Assembly (NCBI GenBank): GCA_045587185.1
Contig: JAZNBS010000043.1
Location: 1-43,051 of the forward strand
DNA length: 43,051 nt
DNA from: UMGS172 sp045587185
GTDB lineage: Bacteria > Bacillota > Clostridia > Oscillospirales > Acutalibacteraceae
Direction: 5' to 3'
Below are positions 24,785 to 32,251 of this stretch, in pieces. Every line of letters begins with the position of its first letter. The stretch's first letter is position 1. The notes under the pieces were generated by a model. The model had not been told where the DNA came from, did no database searches, and worked only from the letters and a program-made list of their open reading frames with translations. The position numbers were made by a program, and so were the translations under genes.

Positions 24785-24821
24785 AAAAAATATACCCGAG
24801 AGGAAAAATCCTCACGGGTAT
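24785..24821 (-). terminator. terminator of the ferredoxin gene
   Basis: ATACCCG and GAGGA arms (24792-24804) pair with 24809-24821 with one mismatch and a 4-base loop. The minus strand continues into six T's (24785-24790). It separates ferredoxin from rnfC. Confidence 0.8.
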
Positions 24822-24840
24822 GTAATCTGACAGTATCAAA

Positions 24841-25011
24841 TTAGTCCTCAGAGATAGCCTCTACGGGACAACCGTCTGCACAAGCGCCACAGCTAATGCA
24901 CTTGTCAGCGTCGATAACGAACTTGTCATCACCCTCAGTGATAGCCTCTACAGGGCACTGAGCTGCACATGCACCACAGCTGATGCACTCATCCGAAATT
25001 TTGAATGCCAT
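24841..25011 (-). CDS. 2[4Fe-4S] ferredoxin, 56 residues
   Basis: A complete small gene, ATG at 25011, stop TAA at 24841-24843. The protein starts MAFKISDECISCGACAAQCP. It has two classic clusters, CISCGACAAQCP at about residues 9-20 and CISCGACADGCP at about 38-49, and the two halves are near-duplicates (each followed by VEAI). This is the standard clostridial low-potential electron carrier, the usual reductant for Rnf, hydrogenases and pyruvate:ferredoxin oxidoreductase. AGGTG lies about 8 bases before the ATG. It has its own promoter, a long leader hairpin and its own terminator, and is the next gene upstream of rnfC. Confidence 0.97.
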   Translation of the reverse strand: MAFKISDECISCGACAAQCPVEAITEGDDKFVIDADKCISCGACADGCPVEAISED

Positions 25012-25042
25012 TTGTTAGCACCTCACTTTATATGGGATTTCA

Positions 25043-25110
25043 GTTAGCCAAAGCATTTGAACTTCAACCGCTCATAAAAGTCTGATTCAAGTTTAAATGC
25101 ATTGGCTAAC
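25043..25110 (-). promoter_or_regulatory. 20-bp leader hairpin before ferredoxin
   Basis: Bases 25043-25051 pair with 25102-25110, 25053-25058 with 25095-25100 and 25060-25064 with 25089-25093, interrupted by two single mismatches, around a 24-base loop. It occupies most of the predicted leader and ends about 20 bases before the ribosome binding site. Confidence 0.6.
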
Positions 25111-25123
25111 CGATTACTTCTTT

Positions 25124-25151
25124 ATTGTAGCACAAAATTCTAAAAATGCAA
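25124..25151 (-). promoter_or_regulatory. promoter of the ferredoxin gene
   Basis: On the minus strand TTGCAT (25146-25151), 16 bases, TACAAT (25124-25129), with TGC giving an extended -10. The leader is about 105 bases. Confidence 0.65.
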
Positions 25152-25199
25152 GCATAATTATGTTTTGTGCAAAAAAGCATAATTTAACAGTAAAGCAGC

Positions 25200-25934
25200 C
25201 TACTCAGCGTCGGGAGCTTCCCAGTTATGCCAGACGTTCTGAACATCCTCATTCTCGTCAAGCATATCAAGAAGTTTTTCCATTTTTAAAACCAATTCGG
25301 GGTCATCAATGGTCGAGGTGGTGGCAGGAACATATGCGGGTTCAGCCGAAACAAATTTATAACCCTTTTCACTCAACGCCTCACTTACGGCACCAACCGA
25401 GTTGGCGTCGGTTGAAATCTCAAACACATCGCCGTCAAAAGAGAAATCGTCGGCACCCGCTTCGAGAGCATCTTCCATGACTTTGTCCTCGTCAAGACCC
25501 TCACCCTCAATAACAATAAGGCCCTTGCGTTCAAACATAAAGGTGACCGAACCGGACTGACCGAGGTTGCCGCCGCACTTGTCGAAATAGTGACGCATTT
25601 CGCCGGCGGTACGGTTTCGGTTGTCGGTCAAAGCCTCAACGATAACAGCAATACCCGAAGGACCGTAACCCTCATACATCAATGCCTCATAATCTGCGCC
25701 GCCCGTCTCACCTGCGGCCTTTTTGATAATACGGTCAATGTTGTCATTGGGGACGTTGTTAGCCTTGGCTTTGGCAATGACATCGCGAAGTTTTGAGTTT
25801 ACATTGGGGTCGGGTCCGCCTGCCTTAACCACCATAGCAAGTTCACGGCCAATACGTGTAAAGACCTTGGCTCTGGCCTGATCGGTCTTTTCTTTCTTTC
25901 TTTTAATTGTACTCCATTTGGAATGTCCTGACAT
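25200..25934 (-). CDS. YebC/PmpR family protein (TACO1-like)
   Basis: A 244-residue protein covering the whole YebC family. It has the near-invariant start MSGHSKWSTIKRKKEKTDQARAKVFTRIGREL, the middle motif YEGYGPSGIAVIVEALTDNRNRTAGEMRH and the GSVTFMFERKG segment. Family members were described as transcription regulators (PmpR) and more recently as factors that help ribosomes through difficult sequences; which role applies here is open. The ATG at 25934 carries a purine-rich AAGGGAAG site. No strong terminator was seen after it. Confidence 0.93.
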   Translation of the reverse strand: MSGHSKWSTIKRKKEKTDQARAKVFTRIGRELAMVVKAGGPDPNVNSKLRDVIAKAKANNVPNDNIDRIIKKAAGETGGADYEALMYEGYGPSGIAVIVEALTDNRNRTAGEMRHYFDKCGGNLGQSGSVTFMFERKGLIVIEGEGLDEDKVMEDALEAGADDFSFDGDVFEISTDANSVGAVSEALSEKGYKFVSAEPAYVPATTSTIDDPELVLKMEKLLDMLDENEDVQNVWHNWEAPDAE

Positions 25935-26009
25935 ATATTTTCTTCCCTTCTGGAAATATTAAAAATCATTAGAAGTTATATTAACACATTTTTTGCAATG
26001 TTTCAAGTG

Positions 26010-26432
26010 CTATTTTCTTGTGTTGGCCCGGTGGCGAAGAAAGTCCTCTAATATAATAGTGGCAGCGACGGCATCGACCGTTTCCTTGCGCTTTTTACCA
26101 CGGACATCGTTAAAATTCAATGCCGTGTGAGCCGAAACTGTGGTGCAACGTTCGTCCCACAGTTCAACAGGCAAACCCGTGGCAATCTTTAAAGCCTCGG
26201 CGGCGGCGGAACACTCCTGTGCCTTAAAGCCCTCGCTTCCGTCCATATTTTTAGGGTAACCGACCACAATCATCTCGGCGCCCAGTTCCTTTGCTTTTAA
26301 AGCCAGTTTCTCAATCAGTTTTTCACGGTTATATTCGGTTATAACGCATTTTGGGAAAGCAAATCCCTCGCCCTTATCACTCAAAGCAACACCAGTTCGC
26401 GCAGTGCCTACATCAACCGACATTATGTACAC
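26010..26432 (-). CDS. ruvX: putative pre-16S rRNA nuclease / Holliday junction resolvase (YqgF family)
   Basis: A 140-residue YqgF-family RNase-H-like nuclease. Motifs: IMSVDVGTARTGVALSD (first catalytic Asp), IVVGYPKNMDGSEG (the GxP motif) and LWDERCTTVSA (late acidic residue), ending with VDAVAATIILEDFL. Family members mature the 5' end of 16S rRNA and were first proposed as resolvases. I keep the GTG start at 26432: GGAGGG lies 6 bases upstream, and homologues have about three residues before the (I/L)xxD motif. The ATG at 26423 is 15 bases from the site. Confidence 0.93.
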   Translation of the reverse strand: MYIMSVDVGTARTGVALSDKGEGFAFPKCVITEYNREKLIEKLALKAKELGAEMIVVGYPKNMDGSEGFKAQECSAAAEALKIATGLPVELWDERCTTVSAHTALNFNDVRGKKRKETVDAVAATIILEDFLRHRANTRK

Positions 26433-26522
26433 ATATATCCCTCCGATTGTTTTTGATTTTATTATGTAACGTTAGGGTAGAACGAATAATCAAAGACACC
26501 CTTGCCCAACATATTTTTTGGG

Positions 26523-26888
26523 TTAAACAAGTATCTCCCAATAATACTTACGGTTACATATAGGGAAATCATCCATTATTCCGTGCTCAGGGTCATAGAA
26601 TACACCGTCAAAATACAAAGACCAATGCCAACATCTCGGTGTTTCAAGACTCAAAATGCACACACTCGACAGTTGTGTTTTGTCGGCCACTGCAATGCGT
26701 TCGGTTTTATACTCTATACCTAAGGTATCTAACGCTGAAAGCATTTTCTTTAAATTAGTTTCACGGTCGGTGCCAACCATATTTATTATTTCTGGCACTG
26801 TCAACCCCGAAAGCATTGCCAAAACCGCCTGACCGCATTGAAGGTCGGTAGGTTCTTTGATATATTCCACTTTTTCAACTAAAGGCAT
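26523..26888 (-). CDS. C39-like / papain-fold cysteine protease domain protein
   Basis: A 121-residue, single-domain protein whose pattern fits a minimal C39/papain-like fold: DLQCGQAVLAMLSG with Gln17-Cys18 (oxyanion Gln and nucleophile), then HWSLYFDGVFYDPEHG with His88 and Asp99. It has no signal peptide or membrane segment, so it would act in the cytoplasm, unlike bacteriocin-processing C39 domains fused to ABC transporters. Its ATG overlaps the tadA stop (TAATG), so the two are translated together. The substrate is unknown. It could be a peptidase, transglutaminase-like enzyme or deamidase; activity is inferred from motifs only. Confidence 0.65.
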   Translation of the reverse strand: MPLVEKVEYIKEPTDLQCGQAVLAMLSGLTVPEIINMVGTDRETNLKKMLSALDTLGIEYKTERIAVADKTQLSSVCILSLETPRCWHWSLYFDGVFYDPEHGIMDDFPICNRKYYWEILV

Positions 26889-27346
26889 TATTGGTCTTCC
26901 TTTTTACGCAGGTTTTCAAAAAACTCGGTCATTACCTTTGAACACTCTTTCTCTCCGATACCTGCCCACACCTCAGGTCGGTGATTATACGGCAGACCGA
27001 AGAGGTTTATAACTGAATCGTCCGAGCAAGAACCCATTTTTTTGTCAAACGCACCGAACACAACCTTCTTAAGACGTGCATTTATGATGGCGCCTGCACA
27101 CATCGGGCAAGGTTCCAGTGTGACATACAACTCACAGTCGTCAAGTCTCCAACGGTCCAATTTTTCACAAGCCGAATTTATAGCCTCGATCTCAGCATGA
27201 CCGAGTGCGTTCTTGTTGGTTTCACGGCGGTTGCGTCCCGTTGCAATGACCTCGCCGTTCCTTACTATAACGGCTCCAACGGGTATCTCGCCCTCGGCAC
27301 CTGCTTTTTTGGCCAAGAGCAATGCCTGCTCAATGTATTTTATCAT
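26888..27346 (-). CDS. tadA: tRNA-specific adenosine deaminase
   Basis: A 152-residue cytidine/adenosine deaminase-fold enzyme that converts A34 to inosine in tRNA-Arg(ACG). Zinc ligands and the catalytic glutamate are visible in LGHAEIEAIN and EPCPMCAGAIINARL. GEIPVGAVIVRNGEVIATGRNRRE and VFGAFDKKMGSCSD are typical of TadA rather than other deaminases. Length is normal. It lies 3 bases after the CPBP gene stop and overlaps the next gene by one base, so it is in a tight operon. Confidence 0.93.
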   Translation of the reverse strand: MIKYIEQALLLAKKAGAEGEIPVGAVIVRNGEVIATGRNRRETNKNALGHAEIEAINSACEKLDRWRLDDCELYVTLEPCPMCAGAIINARLKKVVFGAFDKKMGSCSDDSVINLFGLPYNHRPEVWAGIGEKECSKVMTEFFENLRKKEDQ

Positions 27347-27349
27347 ACT

Positions 27350-28471
27350 CTACACCTGCAAAAGCACGACCTCAAGTACACAAAGGACAATAAAAACAAT
27401 TATCCAAGGGCTTGAAACAAACCAGCCGAGGTCTCTTGAACGGTTATTTTCGCTTTTAGGTGACAGTTTCAATGCGTTTTTGTCAGTCTTGATGAGCATT
27501 ATGAAACCGCATATACCGATAAGCAACGATACTGCATAATAAAGTAACATTATAACGGTGCCTAGCATCGGACTTGCCGACCTTGTTGCAAAGGTCATTG
27601 CCACCGAAAGACAGTTATTGAAACCGTGGATGACCATTGCGGGCACAAGCGAGCCCGAGTAGACAGTTGTATAACCCAGAATCATTCCAACACCGAAAGC
27701 AAAAGGAATCTGTTGCAGATTGCCGTGTAAAAGACCGAACAGTGACGCCGAAATGATTATTGACATACTGTCACTGAATCTTTTTCGCAAAGCCGCCAAC
27801 ACAACGCCTCTTAAAGCAAACTCTTCAAGCAACGCGGGCAAAAGACCTACGCACAAAAGCATCAACACAAACGATTTTGGCCCTGTGCCAAAATCAACCA
27901 TACTGCTTTCAACCGTCATACCAAACGTGTTTTCCAAGAACATTGCCAGCGACACAGTTGCGTAGTTACTGACGGCGCAAACGCCGATACCCACCATTAT
28001 AAGCGTCACCAACAACGATGCGTCCACCTTTTTGCACGGCAGAAATTCCGATGTCTTTAACCCTGTCCGCTTGATGGTAAAAAGGTAAGGTACCGTTAAC
28101 AGAAATACGGTGAGGCAACCGCTTTGAAGATAAAGTATGTCGGGGTCGCTGAACAACTCAATCGCCTTTTGCAGACCAAAAAATTCGATCACAAAATATT
28201 GCAGAATAAGGGTTAGCGCATTACCGAGAATTATAAACATACTAAGCGGGAAGCCTACCGAATTACCGATACGGCGCACCCACTTTTTCTCAAAATACTG
28301 TTTTTGAAGTTCATAATGGTCATAATACGGCAATCGACCGTAAGGCACGTACCCGGAAACGGGCGGTCGGTGAGAAACACCGTTTTCTTCAACCGTCACA
28401 CTGTTATTCGTGGGTTGTGCGGTATCGGTGTTTTCAATACCGTCCACCCGCGATGAATCAAATTCGTTCAT
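27350..28471 (-). CDS. CPBP family intramembrane metalloprotease
   Basis: A 373-residue membrane protein with about eight helices. Motif 1 of the CPBP (Abi/CAAX-protease) family is EEFALRGVVLAALRKRF; motif 2 is SLFGLLHGNLQQIPFAF with the metal-binding His; the third, HGFNNCLS, follows in helix order. Homologues process prenylated or lipid-linked peptides, or protect against self-made bacteriocins. The cytoplasmic N-terminus of about 80 residues contains a Pro/Tyr-rich segment. GAGGTG lies 7 bases before the ATG. An extended -10 (TGC-TATATT) is visible upstream without a clear -35. It is first in an operon with tadA and the C39-like gene. Confidence 0.88.
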   Translation of the reverse strand: MNEFDSSRVDGIENTDTAQPTNNSVTVEENGVSHRPPVSGYVPYGRLPYYDHYELQKQYFEKKWVRRIGNSVGFPLSMFIILGNALTLILQYFVIEFFGLQKAIELFSDPDILYLQSGCLTVFLLTVPYLFTIKRTGLKTSEFLPCKKVDASLLVTLIMVGIGVCAVSNYATVSLAMFLENTFGMTVESSMVDFGTGPKSFVLMLLCVGLLPALLEEFALRGVVLAALRKRFSDSMSIIISASLFGLLHGNLQQIPFAFGVGMILGYTTVYSGSLVPAMVIHGFNNCLSVAMTFATRSASPMLGTVIMLLYYAVSLLIGICGFIMLIKTDKNALKLSPKSENNRSRDLGWFVSSPWIIVFIVLCVLEVVLLQV

Positions 28472-28614
28472 AATATCACCTCTGATAGTACTACTGTTCC
28501 AAAATATAGCAATTTTAGTGCAATTTGCCTAATCTAAGATTGTTTAATAAGCAAAAACAAGCCGTTTTTATAAAAAATGTATAAAAAATGGCCGTATTTT
28601 CTACATAACAACTA

Positions 28615-28643
28615 TTGCAAAACCTATAAAAAAGTATTATAAT
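28615..28643 (+). promoter_or_regulatory. sigma-A promoter of glycogen phosphorylase
   Basis: TTGCAA (28615-28620), 17 bases, TATAAT (28638-28643). The leader of about 137 bases is A/T-rich and shows no convincing riboswitch. Confidence 0.75.
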
Positions 28644-28786
28644 AATGTAGGATAATCGTTTTTTCGGTCTCTGTTGAAATGCAACCGATTTTAACGTTTA
28701 ACGTTCACCATTATATACATAATAAAATATTTGTCAAAAATAATCAATGTATATTTCGTAAATTTTTATATTTTCGGAGGAGTATT

Positions 28787-31183
28787 ATGCATTCAGTCAA
28801 AGAGGTCTATGACCTTATCGGTCAAAAGATGAAGCACAATTTCGGCGTTTTGCCCAACCAGGCTTCGGATGAAATATTTTACAAGGCATCGGTATTGGCA
28901 TTGCTTGATATTATGAGCGAACGCCGTGCTAAATTCAGAGAGGATGCCTCAAATCAAGAAAGCAAGATGGTATACTATCTTTCAATGGAGTTTTTGATGG
29001 GACGTTCGCTCAAGAACAATCTGTTCAACCTTAAACTTGACGACACCTTTAAAAAAGCATTGGCCAAATATGATGTCAAACTTGACAATCTTTATGAACT
29101 TGAGCCCGACGCAGGTCTTGGCAACGGCGGTCTGGGCCGTCTTGCAGCCTGTTTTCTTGACGGACTTACCACCGGTGGTTATCCCGCAATGGGTTACTGC
29201 ATTAAGTATGAGTTCGGTATTTTCCGTCAGAAGTTTGTTGACGGTTGGCAGACCGAGATGCCTGATTTTTGGCTGCCCGGCGGTTCTGCTTGGCTTGTGC
29301 GCCGTGACACATCTGCCGTTGACGTCAATTTTGGCGGACAGATAAAGGAAATGTGGTGTGCCTCTCACCATAGCGTAACGGTTGAGAACTATGACACCGT
29401 AAAGGCCGTTCCTTATGACCTTATGGTTGCAGGCGCCGACGGTCGCAGTGTCAACGTTCTGCGTTTGTGGAGTTCTGAAACCCCGTCCATCAATATGTCC
29501 GCCTTCAACCACGGTGACTATGTCCGCGCGCTTGAGCATCAGGCAATGGCCGAGGTTATCAGCAAGGTGCTTTACCCCGAGGATAACCACCCCGAAGGAA
29601 AGTCACTCCGTCTCCGTCAGCAGTATTTCCTTGTGTCGGCTTCGATTCAGGATATTCTGCAACGTCATCTGAAAAAGTACGGCACTCTGGACAATCTGCC
29701 CGAAAAAGCCGCTATCCATATCAATGATACCCACCCCGCTCTTGTTATACCTGAGTTAATGCGTTATCTGCTCGATGAGTGCGGATATGCTTGGGATAAG
29801 GCTTGGGATATCGTTACCCGTACTGCTGCTTACACCAACCACACAATTATGCGTGAGGCTTTGGAGTGCTGGCAGATTGACCTGTTCAGAGGTCTGTTGC
29901 CGAGAATTTTCCAGATAGTCACCGAGATTGACAACCGTTTCAGAAAATCGATGTGGGAAAAGACCCACGATTCTTCTTATGTTGCACGCACCGCCATCGT
30001 TGAGGACGGCGTTGTCAGAATGGCAAACCTTTGTGTTGCTTCCTGCCACAGCGTAAACGGTGTATCACGTCTTCACAGCAACATTTTAAAAGACAATCTT
30101 TTCAACGATTACTACCGTATAACCCCCGAAAAGTTCACCAACGTCACCAACGGTATTGCATTCCGCCGTTGGCTGTGTCAGTCCAACCCCGAACTCACCA
30201 AACTTATTACCGAATGCATAGGCGACGGATTTATTCTTGACAACGCCGCTTTGAAGGAGTTTGAAAAATTTGCCGACGACAAGGCAGTTTTGCAGAAACT
30301 TGCTGATGTAAAACGCTCTAACAAGGAACGTTTTGCTAAATTTGTCAAGAAAGAATATAACGTCACGCTTGACCCTGAATCAATCTTTGATATGCAGGTA
30401 AAACGTCTGCATGAGTATAAGCGTCAACACCTGAATGCTCTTCATATCATTTCAGATTATCTTTATCTTAAGGAAAATCCCAACGCCGAATTTACACCCA
30501 AGACTTATATTTTCGGCGCTAAAGCGGCTCCGGGTTATCACCTTGCAAAAGAAATAATCCAGATGATACACTCGCTTGCAAAGGTCATTGAAAGCGACCC
30601 TGCAGTTAAGGACAAAATTAAGATTCTGTTTGTGGAGGATTATCGAGTCACAATGGCAGAACTTATGATTCCTTCGGCCGATATTTCAGAGCAGATATCA
30701 CTGGCATCGACCGAGGCTTCGGGTACAGGTAATATGAAACTGATGCTCAACGGTGCCATCACCCTTGGCACTGAGGACGGTGCCAATGTTGAAATTCACG
30801 AGGCCGTTGGTGACGACAACATCATCATCTTCGGTATGCGCACGCCCGAGGTTTTGGCGATGCGAAACACCTATAATCCTGCGCCTTATTACAACAATAA
30901 TCCCAAACTTCGCCGTGCGGTTGACTTTATTGTCGGAGGTATTGGCGGACATCAGTTCCCCGCCCTTTCAAACGCATTGCGCAACAGTGATTATTATATG
31001 GCATTTGCCGATTTTGCCGACTATTGCGCCGCCCAAGAAAAAGCAAGCCTTCTTTATGCTGATAAGAATAAGTGGAGTAGAATGTCACTTATCAATATCG
31101 CCAACGCAGGCATCTTCTCGGCCGACCGTTCTATCTACGACTACGCAACTAATATTTGGAGTGCCAAACCGTTGGATAAATAA
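28787..31183 (+). CDS. glgP: glycogen/starch/alpha-glucan phosphorylase
   Basis: A 798-residue GT35 phosphorylase: (glucan)n + phosphate to (glucan)n-1 + glucose 1-phosphate, with pyridoxal phosphate. Landmarks are YYLSMEFLMGRSLKNNL, EPDAGLGNGGLGRLAACFLD, IHINDTHPALVIPELMR, VKRLHEYKRQHLN and EASGTGNMKLMLNGA, whose lysine carries PLP. Length is standard. The start is the ATG at 28787 with GGAGGAG 6 bases upstream; the frame continues 36 codons further upstream into A/T-rich leader without a site. No glg synthesis genes lie nearby. A 16-bp hairpin follows. Confidence 0.96.
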   Translation: MHSVKEVYDLIGQKMKHNFGVLPNQASDEIFYKASVLALLDIMSERRAKFREDASNQESKMVYYLSMEFLMGRSLKNNLFNLKLDDTFKKALAKYDVKLDNLYELEPDAGLGNGGLGRLAACFLDGLTTGGYPAMGYCIKYEFGIFRQKFVDGWQTEMPDFWLPGGSAWLVRRDTSAVDVNFGGQIKEMWCASHHSVTVENYDTVKAVPYDLMVAGADGRSVNVLRLWSSETPSINMSAFNHGDYVRALEHQAMAEVISKVLYPEDNHPEGKSLRLRQQYFLVSASIQDILQRHLKKYGTLDNLPEKAAIHINDTHPALVIPELMRYLLDECGYAWDKAWDIVTRTAAYTNHTIMREALECWQIDLFRGLLPRIFQIVTEIDNRFRKSMWEKTHDSSYVARTAIVEDGVVRMANLCVASCHSVNGVSRLHSNILKDNLFNDYYRITPEKFTNVTNGIAFRRWLCQSNPELTKLITECIGDGFILDNAALKEFEKFADDKAVLQKLADVKRSNKERFAKFVKKEYNVTLDPESIFDMQVKRLHEYKRQHLNALHIISDYLYLKENPNAEFTPKTYIFGAKAAPGYHLAKEIIQMIHSLAKVIESDPAVKDKIKILFVEDYRVTMAELMIPSADISEQISLASTEASGTGNMKLMLNGAITLGTEDGANVEIHEAVGDDNIIIFGMRTPEVLAMRNTYNPAPYYNNNPKLRRAVDFIVGGIGGHQFPALSNALRNSDYYMAFADFADYCAAQEKASLLYADKNKWSRMSLINIANAGIFSADRSIYDYATNIWSAKPLDK

Positions 31184-31195
31184 GTCATAAAATTG

Positions 31196-31235
31196 AAAGC
31201 CCTTCGAAAAGTTTACACTCTTTTCGAAGGGCTTT
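31196..31235 (+). terminator. 16-bp terminator hairpin after glgP
   Basis: Bases 31196-31211 pair perfectly with 31220-31235 around an 8-base loop. The following T-run is short. Confidence 0.75.
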
Positions 31236-31686
31236 ATGTTACGATTTCTATTTTGACGTACCTCTGCTTTCTACAGATTATATATCAAAGTTTTCACTAT
31301 TAAATTGTAATTGCTTTGGATTCGCTTCTTAAACTAAAGGTTACTTCTGTGGAATTTAGGATTCACTTTTAAAATCAATCGGACTTCACGCAAGGTTCAA
31401 AACCTATTTATAAAACGCTCTTTTTTAATCCTTTAATGGTTCATCGGTAACACCAAAGCCTAATTTTAATTTTTCTGAGTTCAGACTAACCTGTTTTTCG
31501 GACTCATTCCTTTAAAGTATATTTTGGATGAGGTTTCTAACTCAACTGTTCTTTGGACTCATTCCTTTCATTATAGATTTAATTAAGTGTGCGGGTGGCT
31601 CAAATTCAGTTTTCATCGGAATCAGTCCCCTTTCATTCCCGACTACTTCACGGTTTTTATTTGTTTTCTGTTTTCTTTCTGACTAC

Positions 31687-31715
31687 AGTATACACCATGT
31701 GTGGACATTTGTCTA
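31687..31715 (-). promoter_or_regulatory. minus-strand promoter firing into the gene-poor stretch
   Basis: On the minus strand TAGACA (31710-31715), 17 bases, TATACT (31687-31692). Transcription would run leftward through the repeat region, where no gene is visible. Confidence 0.5.
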
Positions 31716-31763
31716 TTCGCAAAATACATAAACGTATAAAAAATATTTTGTATATCTCGTCAG

Positions 31764-31792
31764 TAGACATTTTTTGTTAAATATGGTATACT
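31764..31792 (+). promoter_or_regulatory. plus-strand promoter upstream of the 5S region
   Basis: TAGACA (31764-31769), 17 bases, TATACT (31787-31792), with TGG completing an extended -10. A short hairpin (GCGGTG/CACCGC, 31815-31830) and T-rich sequence follow about 20 bases after the predicted start. This may be an early terminator or part of a tandem 5S promoter arrangement. Confidence 0.55.
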
Positions 31793-31908
31793 AATTTTGT
31801 TAGTTCGTTCAAAGGCGGTGTTTTCACCGCTTATTTTTGCTTTTTGTCAGGCAAAAACTTCCTTTTTATGCCTTTGAAAAATTTTTTTGAAAAATTTCAA
31901 AAAAACAC

Positions 31909-31937
31909 TTGCATTTTTGAAAAAGTTGTGGTAATAT
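31909..31937 (+). promoter_or_regulatory. promoter of the 5S rRNA gene
   Basis: TTGCAT (31909-31914), 17 bases, TAATAT (31932-31937), preceded by A/T-rich tracts that could act as an UP element. The precursor would begin near 31944 with a hairpin GCGC(T/C)CGAC pairing to 31973-31981. Confidence 0.65.
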
Positions 31938-31995
31938 ACCACTTGCGCTCGACAAAACATAAGCAGTCGGTGGTCGGGCGCAGTAACGATTGCAT

Positions 31996-32112
<117 letters not shown>

Positions 32113-32117
32113 CACAG

Positions 32118-32148
32118 ACCCACCTGAAATCAGGTGGGTTTTCTTTTT
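32118..32148 (+). terminator. terminator of the 5S gene
   Basis: ACCCACCTG (32118-32126) pairs with CAGGTGGGT (32131-32139) around AAAT, followed by a T-rich run to 32148. Confidence 0.85.
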
Positions 32149-32164
32149 GCATTTTCCCCTTTTC

Positions 32165-32204
32165 TTTTTGTGAAATGTGTGGTATACTGTTGTGGTAAGT
32201 ATAC
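32165..32204 (+). promoter_or_regulatory. nadBC promoter with paired GTATAC sites
   Basis: An extended -10, TGG-TATACT (hexamer 32183-32188), lacks a good -35. Two GTATAC palindromes start at 32182 and 32199, 17 bases apart, one covering the -10 and one near the predicted start. This arrangement suits a repressor operator. Confidence 0.45.
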
Positions 32205-32251
32205 ATTTTACACCGATTGAGAGTCGGTGCCGTTTTCGAGAGGCGTTAAAA

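Larger units (their letters stand above)
31240..31880. other. gene-poor stretch with degenerate repeats and divergent promoters
   Basis: I find no convincing gene in about 640 bases between glgP and the 5S gene. A 23-base element is repeated with two mismatches at 31491-31513 and 31546-31568 (14-base identical core GGACTCATTCCTTT). Weaker relatives beginning GGATTC or GGAATC occur near 31319, 31358 and 31618. The longest minus-strand frames are short and lack good starts. Confidence 0.5.

Noticed and set aside
28679..28786. N-terminal extension of glycogen phosphorylase
   Set aside because: A/T-rich leader sequence without family similarity; the GGAGGAG site supports the ATG at 28787.
32177..32251. 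Upstream start for NadB
   Set aside because: It would begin inside the promoter; homologues start at the FAD-binding strand just after the ATG at 32252.
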